Positions 49,673 through 56,398 of a DNA stretch of 64,000 nucleotides are shown piece after piece; the first letter of the stretch is position 1; each line of letters starts with the position of its first letter. The notes under the pieces are model-generated. The model did not search any database. It was not told the origin of the DNA and worked only from the letters and a program-made list of their open reading frames with translations. Location: contig NZ_CP062006.1 of assembly GCF_017487345.1 (NCBI RefSeq), positions 998,001 through 1,062,000 on the forward strand, read 5' to 3'. The stretch is from Brevundimonas pondensis. GTDB taxonomy: Bacteria; Pseudomonadota; Alphaproteobacteria; Caulobacterales; Caulobacteraceae. Made by a program: the position numbers and the translations under genes.

Positions 49673-49698
49673 TACGCAGCGCGGCGAGCTCCCCCCTC
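49673..49698 (-). promoter_or_regulatory. Putative ECF-sigma promoter site 6
   Basis: On the minus strand: GAGGGG (49698-49693), 14 bases, TGCGTA (49678-49673). The receptor start at 49621 is 52 bp downstream. Orientation and distance fit the other seven sites. Confidence 0.6.
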
Positions 49699-49815
49699 GG
49701 CGCCGACACGATTTTTTTACAGGCCGCGCGAGATCTGCCCGTGCGAAAGCCGTGGTTCCCTCGAGTGCTGGAACGCAAGTGGCCGCGCCCTTTCGCGTGA
49801 CGGTTTCCGGCCCGA

Positions 49816-50160
49816 ATGCTTGCTGGAGGTGCTGGTCGAGGTGATCCGGGAGACGTTCGACGATGCGATTTCAACATGCCGCGCAGAGCCCTGGAGAAGG
49901 GTAGAATCCTCAAGGTCCTTCTTTACGGGTCATATGCGCGAAGCGACTGGGGCCACGACCTGGACGGCTGTTACTGCTCGGGCTTCGTCCTACTGGTCGT
50001 CGCCGACCACGAAGATCTACCTATGGCGCGTTCTGGCTACACGCGACCAACCGAAACGATGCCGGGCGAAGGCGAAATCCGCGAGGTCGGCGAGGGCATC
50101 CAGTTTGATGGGACTGTGCGCGGTCGCGAACCCGAAGTGACTGCGATCCGGCCTGAGTAG
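49816..50160 (+). pseudogene. Chimeric remnant: nucleotidyltransferase-like fragment joined in frame to the cusF 3' end
   Basis: The open frame contains GRILKVLLYGSYARSDWGHD and FVLLVVADHEDL, which resemble the GSxAR-type nucleotidyltransferase domain of HEPN/MNT proteins; a helix in another frame just upstream (LLEVLVEVIRETFDDAI) fits the same parent, so that gene is frameshifted. After residue 75 or so the frame continues as GEGIQFDGTVRGREPEVTAI plus RPE and stop, a copy of the CusF C-terminus. It lacks the CusF metal site. It is a recombination scar and probably non-functional. 49699-49815 holds only decayed sequence. Confidence 0.7.
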
Positions 50161-50302
50161 GCCGGACATTCCGGTTGAGCGGGCGATCAAGCGCGTCTTT
50201 CACCTGGTCGAGGTCGATGGCTCAATTGCATCTAACCCTAAAGGCTCCCCCTGGAGAGGGCGCCGCAGGCGATGGTCTGGTCCGCGATGGGAGATACGAA
50301 AA

Positions 50303-50328
50303 GGCCCCGCCGGCTAGCCGGCGGGGCC
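50303..50328 (-). terminator. Perfect palindromic terminator after the DUF411 operon
   Basis: GGCCCCGCCGGC-TA-GCCGGCGGGGCC is a perfect palindrome with 12-bp arms. On the minus strand it is followed by TTTTCG, an intrinsic terminator for the HMA-DUF411 operon, 25 bp after the stop at 50353. Confidence 0.8.
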
Positions 50329-50352
50329 ATCTGTCATAGCGGAGCAGGGGGG

Positions 50353-50838
50353 CTAGCGGACGGGCGTCGCGCCTTCGAAGGTCATGAAGCGGGCGGGCTG
50401 GCCCGCGTCGAAGCGCATGACGTCATAGCGTTCGGGGGCGTAGCCGGGGGCTTCCATGCCGGGCGAGCCGGTCGGCATGCCGCCGACGCCGATGCCGCGC
50501 GAGGCACCGGGCGATTTCAGGAAGGCGTTGACGGCGGCGGCGGGGACGTGGCCCTCGATCACCTTGCCGTCGACGACGGCCGTATGGCAGCTCCAGAGGG
50601 CTTCCGGCACGCCCAGGCGGGCTTTCACCGGCGCCAGGTCGTCAGTGGGGACGACGCGGATCGTATAGCCGGCCTTGCGCATATGCTCGACCCAGCCGCC
50701 GCAGCAGCCGCAGGAATCGCTCTTGTAGACGGTCATGTCCGAGGCATGGGCCACGGTCGGCAGGCCGTTCAGCAGGAAGCCCGCGCCGCCGAGGATGGCG
50801 ACGCCGGCGGCGAGGGCGGAAAGCTTGAGCTTGTTCAT
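50353..50838 (-). CDS. DUF411 periplasmic metal-binding protein
   Basis: 161 residues: a signal or anchor (ALAAGVAILGGAGFLLNGL), then the DUF411 metal site VYKSDSCGCCGGWVEHMRKA (Cys-x-Cys-Cys) in a thioredoxin-like fold, with ALWSCHTAVVDGKVIEGHVP, and a C-terminal extension ending FMTFEGATPVR. DUF411 proteins bind copper and occur widely in copper-resistance loci. It is 2 bp after the HMA chaperone gene in the same operon. A broken copy of its 3' end lies at 45287-45415. Confidence 0.88.
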   Translation of the reverse strand: MNKLKLSALAAGVAILGGAGFLLNGLPTVAHASDMTVYKSDSCGCCGGWVEHMRKAGYTIRVVPTDDLAPVKARLGVPEALWSCHTAVVDGKVIEGHVPAAAVNAFLKSPGASRGIGVGGMPTGSPGMEAPGYAPERYDVMRFDAGQPARFMTFEGATPVR

Positions 50839-50840
50839 GG

Positions 50841-51068
50841 TCAGGCGGCCTCGGCCGGATAGCCGGCGGCGTCCAGCGCGGTCAGCAGGGTTTGACGGTC
50901 GGCGGCAGTCGTCACCTCGACGCGGCGGGCCTCGATGTCGGCCTTGACGGCGGCGGAGGCGTCCACGGCGTGGATGGCCTTCTCGACGCCGGCGGCGCAG
51001 CCGCCGCAGCGCATCTTGGGAATGTGGAGCACCTGTAGATCGGAAGTCCCGGGAACATGGGCGGACAT
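50841..51068 (-). CDS. Heavy-metal-associated (HMA) copper chaperone
   Basis: A 75-residue single HMA domain, beta-alpha-beta-beta-alpha-beta, with the metal site MRCGGCAAGV (C21, C24). It is a cytosolic CopZ-like Cu(I) carrier. The ATG at 51068 gives the standard domain length. It is transcribed from a textbook CueR-type promoter (51100-51130) together with the DUF411 gene, so copper should induce it. Confidence 0.88.
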   Translation of the reverse strand: MSAHVPGTSDLQVLHIPKMRCGGCAAGVEKAIHAVDASAAVKADIEARRVEVTTAADRQTLLTALDAAGYPAEAA

Positions 51069-51099
51069 GGGCGAACCTTTCAAAAATGAACGCCTGCCG

Positions 51100-51130
51100 G
51101 TTCTAATCCTTACCCTTATGGGAAGGTCAA
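51100..51130 (-). promoter_or_regulatory. CueR-type promoter/operator
   Basis: On the minus strand: TTGACC (51130-51125), a 19-bp spacer, TAGAAC (51105-51100). The operator ACCTTCCC-ATAAGGGT-AAGGAT closely fits the CueR consensus (ACCTTCC...GGAAGGT). It drives the HMA chaperone and DUF411 genes. Confidence 0.88.
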
Positions 51131-51222
51131 CGGCTGGAACCATGATTTTTAGTATGGGTTAGCTGGGGGACCTGACGCGCTGCGTGTGCAGGGAAATCGA
51201 ATCTGGACGTAGGAGACGCGAC

Positions 51223-51669
51223 GTGAACAAGGGTCAATACCGGTCGTTCGGGATCGAGCTGGTTCTCGATTTCATCGTCATGTATCTCGTCATGTATACA
51301 ATGATCGCCACGCTGGATCATTTCTACCTCAACCTCAACAACGTCTACATGACGCTCATGATGGTCACCCCCATGGCGATCCTCATGCTCTGGTTCATGC
51401 GGTCCATGTACCCCTCGCGAAAGCTGAATCTGGCGATCGTCGGCGGCGCCGCGGCGGCGTTCGTCCTCGCCTTTGTCGGCATGCGGACCCAGGCGGGGGT
51501 GGGCGACAAGGAGTTCCTCCGGTCCATGATCCCGCATCATTCCGGCGCGATTCTGATGTGCGAGCAGGCCTCGATCCGCGATCCGGAGATTATCGCCCTG
51601 TGCGATCGGATCATCCGGGCCCAGGACGATGAGATCGCTCAGATGCAGGCGATCCTGAAGCGCCTCTAG
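51223..51669 (+). CDS. DUF305-family membrane protein
   Basis: 148 residues: two or three N-terminal helices (LVLDFIVMYLVMYTMIATLD; VYMTLMMVTPMAILMLWFM; LAIVGGAAAAFVLAFVGM), then a DUF305 domain with MIPHHSGAILMCEQ and a final amphipathic helix. DUF305 proteins have ferritin-like helices with a Met/His motif (MIPHH) and are frequent in copper islands, probably as copper binders. The GTG start has TAGGAGA before it. It is divergent from the HMA chaperone gene. Confidence 0.82.
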   Translation: MNKGQYRSFGIELVLDFIVMYLVMYTMIATLDHFYLNLNNVYMTLMMVTPMAILMLWFMRSMYPSRKLNLAIVGGAAAAFVLAFVGMRTQAGVGDKEFLRSMIPHHSGAILMCEQASIRDPEIIALCDRIIRAQDDEIAQMQAILKRL

Positions 51670-51821
51670 GCGGCTGCGTTCGTCGTCGAGAAGGGACAGC
51701 AACGCTCCTGACGCGGGCCGCCGCAAGGGTTTGGGGCCTGGGTGCTCCGGCGTCTCCACATATGACCCCCTTGAATTCTTCTGAAGCGAACTTCGCAAGC
51801 GCTTGTGTGGCGACCTGTCGC

Positions 51822-51846
51822 AAGGGATGGAGCGTGCGGGTGCGTA
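51822..51846 (+). promoter_or_regulatory. Putative ECF-sigma promoter site 7
   Basis: AAGGGA at 51822-51827, 13 bases, TGCGTA at 51841-51846. It shares AGGGATGGAGCG with site 8. The copA-2 start (51914) lies 68 bp downstream. Confidence 0.65.
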
Positions 51847-51913
51847 ATACCCTGTGAAGCTCACGCCGAAGTCGTCGGTCGTGAAGTGCGTTCAAGGAAG
51901 GATGATCCATCAT

Positions 51914-53698
51914 ATGTCGAGCATGGCTCTCGATCGCAGGTCCCTGTTGCGGGGCGCAGCCGTTAGCGGCGGACTACTGGGCCTCTCCGGCCTGATGCCG
52001 GCCTGGGCCCAGACGGGTTCCCCGGGACTGCGCGCCGATCTGCCGACGCTGACGGGACCCAACATCGACCTGACCGTTGGAGACGCCAGCTTCACCGTCG
52101 GCGGGCGCACGGGCCACGCCTTCATGATCAACGGCCTGCTGCCTGCGCCCCTGCTGCGGATGCGTGAGGGCCAGAACGTGCGCCTGTCGGTGACCAATAC
52201 CCTGGACGAGGACACCTCGATCCACTGGCACGGCCTGTTGCTGCCCTTCCAGATGGACGGCGTGCCGGGCGTCAGCTTCCCCGGCATCAAGCCGCGCGAG
52301 ACCTTTGTCTATGAGTTCCCGCTGAAGCAGTCGGGCACATACTGGTATCACAGCCATTCGGGCCTGCAGGAGGCCATGGGCCACTACGGCCCCATCGTCA
52401 TCGACCCGGCGGGCGTCGATCCGGTCGGCTATGACCGCGAGCATGTTCTGGTCCTGTCGGACTGGAGCTTCATGCATCCGCACGAAATCCTGGCCAAGCT
52501 GAAGAAGAGCCCCGGCTACTTCAACATGCAGAAGACCACCCTGGCGGGCCTGCTGGACGGATCGGACGGCATGAGTCTGGCCGAGCGCCGGATGTGGGGC
52601 GGGATGCGCATGGACCCGCGCGACATCCTCGACGTCAACGGCACGACCTATACCTATCTGGTCAACGGCCACGGACCCGAAGAGAACTGGACCGGCCTGT
52701 TCCGGCCCGGCGAGCGGGTGCGCCTGCGCGTCATCAACGCCTCGGCCATGTCGATCTTCAACGTCCGCATTCCGGGTCTGGCCATGACCGTGGTGCAGGC
52801 CGACGGCGAGCACGTCCGCCCGGTCGAGGTGGACGAATTCCAGATCTCGGTCGCCGAGACCTATGACGTCATCGTTCGCCCGACCGAGGACCGGGCCTAC
52901 ACCATCGTGTCCGAAGCCATCGACCGTTCGGGCATGGGCCGTGCGACCCTGGCCCCGCGTCTGGGCATGACGGCCGAGGTGCCGCCGCTGCGCAAGGTGC
53001 CGAACCTGACCATGGCCGATATGGGCATGGGGGGCATGGATCACGGCTCGATGGCCGGGATGGATCATTCGGCGCACGGAGCCGCGGGGGGCGCTGCCGC
53101 CGGGGCCGCAGCCGCCGCGCCGATGGACCACGGCGCCATGAGCATGCGCGACCCCAACAACGCTCCCGCCGACATGGCGGTCGGCGTCGGGGTGGACGCC
53201 ATCGCGCCCGCGCCCGCCAACCGTCTGGGCGAGCGGCCGCAAGGCCTTCAGGACGTCGATCACCGGGTGCTGGTCTATACCGACCTGCGCTCGCTGACGC
53301 CGAATACGGACACCCGCGCGCCGTCGCGTTCGATGGAAATCCATCTGACCGGCAATATGGAACGGTTCATGTGGGGCTTTGACGGGCGCAAGTTCTCGGA
53401 GCTGGTCGAGCCGATCCGCTTCGAGCTGAACGAGCGGGTCCGCGTCACCCTGGTCAACGACACCATGATGGCCCACCCGATCCACCTGCACGGCCACTTC
53501 TTCGAGCTGGTCAACGGTCACGACGGCTATCAGCCGCTGAAGCACACGGTCAATGTGGCGCCGGGGGGCAAGGTCACCTTCGACCTGACCGCCAATGCGC
53601 CGGGCGACTGGGCCTTCCACTGTCACCTGCTGATGCACATGCATGCAGGGATGTTCAACGTCGTCACGGTTCGTCCGCTGGAAGGAGCCGCCCGATGA
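51914..53698 (+). CDS. copA: Multicopper oxidase CopA, copy 2
   Basis: A 594-residue Tat-exported Cu(I) oxidase (DRRSLLRGAAVSGG), closely similar to copy 1 at 34361 over its entire length. It has the same ligand blocks IHWHGLLLP, YWYHSHSG, HPIHLHGHFFEL, FHCHLLMHMHAGMF, and a shorter Met/His segment (MGMGGMDHGSMAGMDHSAHG). ATG 51914 is chosen since AAGGAAGG ends 12 bases before; ATG 51902 and 51923 are in frame alternatives. The stop overlaps copB-2 (ATGA). Confidence 0.94.
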   Translation: MSSMALDRRSLLRGAAVSGGLLGLSGLMPAWAQTGSPGLRADLPTLTGPNIDLTVGDASFTVGGRTGHAFMINGLLPAPLLRMREGQNVRLSVTNTLDEDTSIHWHGLLLPFQMDGVPGVSFPGIKPRETFVYEFPLKQSGTYWYHSHSGLQEAMGHYGPIVIDPAGVDPVGYDREHVLVLSDWSFMHPHEILAKLKKSPGYFNMQKTTLAGLLDGSDGMSLAERRMWGGMRMDPRDILDVNGTTYTYLVNGHGPEENWTGLFRPGERVRLRVINASAMSIFNVRIPGLAMTVVQADGEHVRPVEVDEFQISVAETYDVIVRPTEDRAYTIVSEAIDRSGMGRATLAPRLGMTAEVPPLRKVPNLTMADMGMGGMDHGSMAGMDHSAHGAAGGAAAGAAAAAPMDHGAMSMRDPNNAPADMAVGVGVDAIAPAPANRLGERPQGLQDVDHRVLVYTDLRSLTPNTDTRAPSRSMEIHLTGNMERFMWGFDGRKFSELVEPIRFELNERVRVTLVNDTMMAHPIHLHGHFFELVNGHDGYQPLKHTVNVAPGGKVTFDLTANAPGDWAFHCHLLMHMHAGMFNVVTVRPLEGAAR

Positions 53699-54969
53699 GC
53701 CGCGCCCTGTTCGCCGCTGTCGCGGTCCTGCCCCTGATGCTGGCCGCCGGCGCCGCCGTCGCCCAGAGCCATGGGGGACATGCGGGCCACGGCGCCCAAG
53801 CTGCACCCGCCCGTCCGCCGCAAGCTCGCCCGACTCCTGCGTCCAAGCCCAAGCCGCGTGCCGCCGCCCCCAGACGCGCCACGCCGCCGGCCTCGGCTCA
53901 GGCGCCCGCCGCCGACCCTCATGCGGGTCACGACATGAGCTCCGCCCCGGCGGCTGCAGCCGACCCGCACGCTGGCCATGATATGAGCGGGATGCAGACG
54001 GCTCCGGCCACGGCGCCCGCTGCCGATCCTCATGCGGGTCACGACATGAGCGCCATGCAGACATCTCCGGCTCAGCCCGGCGTCTCCGATCCTCATGCGG
54101 GCCACGACATGAGCGCGGTTCCGCCGGCAGCAGACCCCCACGCCGGGCACGACATGTCGGCCATGGCGGGCGGCGCGCCCAACATCCCGACCAGCGTGGA
54201 CGCTGTCGGGGGGCGGATGGTCGAGACGCCGCCGCCGGCTGCGGCTCGCGCCGCGCCCGCCCATGCGGCGGACCTGTTGTTCGACCCGGTCGTCATGGCG
54301 GCGTCGCGCAAGCAACTGCTGGTCGAGAACGGCGACATCCGCTCGACCGCCGTGTTGATCGACTCCATCGAGGCCAGCTTCGGCGACGGCGAGGAAACCT
54401 ACAGCTGGAACGCCCAGGGCTGGACCGGCGGCGACATCAACCGCTTCTGGTGGAAGACCGAGGGCGAGGGCGAGTTCGGCGGCCGGTTGCACGAGGCCGA
54501 GGTCCAGGCCCTCTACAGCCGCGCCGTCGCCCCCTTCTGGGACGTTCAGGCGGGCGTGCGTCAGGACTTCCGCCCCGACGGCGAGGACACCACCCACCTT
54601 ACCGTCGGCGTCCAGGGCGTGGCCCCCTACTGGTTCGAGATGGGGGCCGCCGCCTTCCTGTCGACCGAGGGCGATCTGACCGCCCGCGTGGAGGCCGAAT
54701 ACGACCAGCGCATCACCCAGAAGTGGATCCTGCAGCCGGCGGTCGAAGTGGCCCTTTCGGCCAGCGACATCCCCGAGCTGGAGATCGGTTCGGGCCTGAC
54801 GTCCGTCACGGCGGGTCTTCGCCTGCGCTACGAAATCCGCAAGGAGTTCGCGCCCTACGTCGGGGTCGAGTGGAGCCGGTCGCTGGGCGACACCGCCGAT
54901 TACGCCAAGGCGCGCGGCGAGGATCCCGAAGATTTCCGCCTGGTCGTCGGGATCAAGGCCTGGTTCTGA
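53695..54969 (+). CDS. copB: Outer-membrane copper resistance protein CopB, copy 2
   Basis: 424 residues: a signal (AGAAVAQS), an N-terminal region with five DPHAGHDMS units (about 70-160) separated by Ala/Pro spacers, and the conserved CopB barrel (DLLFDPVVMAASRKQLLVEN to LVVGIKAWF). The barrel is very similar to copy 1, but the repeat region is about 80 residues shorter. It follows copA-2 with an ATGA overlap. Confidence 0.93.
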   Translation: MSRALFAAVAVLPLMLAAGAAVAQSHGGHAGHGAQAAPARPPQARPTPASKPKPRAAAPRRATPPASAQAPAADPHAGHDMSSAPAAAADPHAGHDMSGMQTAPATAPAADPHAGHDMSAMQTSPAQPGVSDPHAGHDMSAVPPAADPHAGHDMSAMAGGAPNIPTSVDAVGGRMVETPPPAAARAAPAHAADLLFDPVVMAASRKQLLVENGDIRSTAVLIDSIEASFGDGEETYSWNAQGWTGGDINRFWWKTEGEGEFGGRLHEAEVQALYSRAVAPFWDVQAGVRQDFRPDGEDTTHLTVGVQGVAPYWFEMGAAAFLSTEGDLTARVEAEYDQRITQKWILQPAVEVALSASDIPELEIGSGLTSVTAGLRLRYEIRKEFAPYVGVEWSRSLGDTADYAKARGEDPEDFRLVVGIKAWF

Positions 54970-55037
54970 TCGCACCGAAAAGCCGACGGCGGTTCCAGGA
55001 TCGTCGTCGGCGCGACGCCGCCTCCGATGAACGACCG

Positions 55038-56033
55038 TCAGTCGACGCCGCCCGTCCAGGGCGGCGGGTCGCTGGCCGGAAATGAGTCGACGCCCGCCCG
55101 CTCCACTTCATCAAGGGGTTCGGGTGGGCGACGGCGCCGAATGATGCCCTCCTGAGCGCCTTCAGCGGCGATCGCCGCAGCGATCAGCGGCGCAAGCCCT
55201 ATGGCGTTGCTGTCGTGTGGAATGGAATCGCTTGAGACGATCCGGTCGGTGAGCCCCTTCAGTTGCTCATGGGAATCCTCAGCGAACACGCCGTGGACAA
55301 CCGCGCAGACCGGTCGCGGGAAGCCCTGAAGCGGCAGTTTTCGAGCGGCTTCAATCAGGGTGTGCCCTGACGAGGCGATATCGTCGACGAGGACCGGATA
55401 TCGGGCCCTCCATTGCGAGAGGTCAGGAACCTCGACATCGACGTTGCGGTCGCCGTGCCGAACCTTGCGCAGCACCGCATAAGGGGCACCGATGCGCCTG
55501 GCGATCTCAGACACCCACTGCTCGCTCTCCTCGTCTGGCCCGATGATCAAGGGCTCACCGACCTCTGCGGCGATCCAGTCTGCAAGGAGAGGCGCGGCGT
55601 GCAGCGTCTGAGCGGCGATCGTGTAGAGCGCGGACAGCGCTGGATACCTGTGCAGGTGCGGATCGACTGTCACGAGGCGATCGAAGGTCGAGGAAACAAG
55701 CCGCGCGAATGTCTTGGAGGATATGGCCTCGCCAGCCTGGAAGCGTCGGTCCTGGCGCATATAGGAAAGGTAGGGCGCGATCAGCGTCACTTCGCGCGCG
55801 CCGAGCGCGCGGGCGGCGTCCGCGGCGAAGACGAGGCGGAGGAAACCGTCATCGGGCCGCGCGAGCGTGCAGACGAGGCAGACCATCTTGTCCGCGACGT
55901 CGGAAAGGATGCGGACATAGCTCTCGCCGTCGGGAAAGCGCCGGGTCTCGATCTCGCCCATCTCCCACCCGCCGGCTTCGGCTAGCTGGCGCGCGAATAC
56001 TTCGTTGCCGGGTAGCGGAATTATCAGTCGCAT
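55038..56033 (-). CDS. prs: Ribose-phosphate pyrophosphokinase (PRPP synthetase), divergent form with SFPASDPP tail
   Basis: 331 residues. The N-terminal and C-terminal phosphoribosyltransferase-type halves include YLSYMRQDRRFQAGEAISSK (ATP/ribose-5-phosphate loop) and the PRPP loop VLVDDIASSGHTLIEAA. It makes PRPP from ribose 5-phosphate and ATP. It differs from the housekeeping enzyme by a C-terminal tail RAGVDSFPASDPPPWTG, a motif seen at the ends of unrelated stress-related proteins. It is divergent from the phosphoketolase operon, whose last enzyme family also handles ribose 1,5-bisphosphate/AMP chemistry. Confidence 0.88.
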   Translation of the reverse strand: MRLIIPLPGNEVFARQLAEAGGWEMGEIETRRFPDGESYVRILSDVADKMVCLVCTLARPDDGFLRLVFAADAARALGAREVTLIAPYLSYMRQDRRFQAGEAISSKTFARLVSSTFDRLVTVDPHLHRYPALSALYTIAAQTLHAAPLLADWIAAEVGEPLIIGPDEESEQWVSEIARRIGAPYAVLRKVRHGDRNVDVEVPDLSQWRARYPVLVDDIASSGHTLIEAARKLPLQGFPRPVCAVVHGVFAEDSHEQLKGLTDRIVSSDSIPHDSNAIGLAPLIAAAIAAEGAQEGIIRRRRPPEPLDEVERAGVDSFPASDPPPWTGGVD

Positions 56034-56398
56034 GCCGTGTTTCCCTGTCGTTCGAAGGTTGTTGCTCGTTTGTGGAATTCGCCCCCTGGAAGACGACCAT
56101 CGCGGATGGTGCGGCCGAGCGGAGCTGCGGATCGCATGAAACGCCCTCGCTTCTGCCTCAGCAGGACGCCCGCATCGCGGCCGACTTCCGGTAGATCGCC
56201 CGGATCAGGTAAGGTGACGCTCGCGCCGACAGGCACATCTCATCATCCGTTTTTGTTGGGCGGGGTAATCACTATGTCGCTCCGGCAGATCGCAGGCAAG
56301 CCGACGCGATCATCGGCCGGGCCGTAAGCTTTCCGGGCGAGTGGCGTCATACGCGCGACCGGATCAGGACCGGAACGCTTGCGGAAGGCGAGGATTCG
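56034..56398. other. Divergent control region between prs and the phosphoketolase-family gene
   Basis: 365 bp with no supported gene. No copy of the (G/A)AGGG-N13/14-TGCGTA motif was found here. No clear FNR/CRP palindrome or inverted repeat was recognised either. Confidence 0.45.

Noticed and set aside
51161..51186. CTGGGG ... TGCGTG before the DUF305 gene as a ninth ECF site
   Set aside because: Both boxes deviate and the spacing is 12 to 14 only by stretching; not counted.
53623..54975. 450-codon minus frame opposite copB-2, and similar long antisense frames at 10553-12046, 51974-54064, 34769-36139 and 57008-58042
   Set aside because: All are mirror frames of well-supported genes; none shows recognisable domains or ribosome binding sites.
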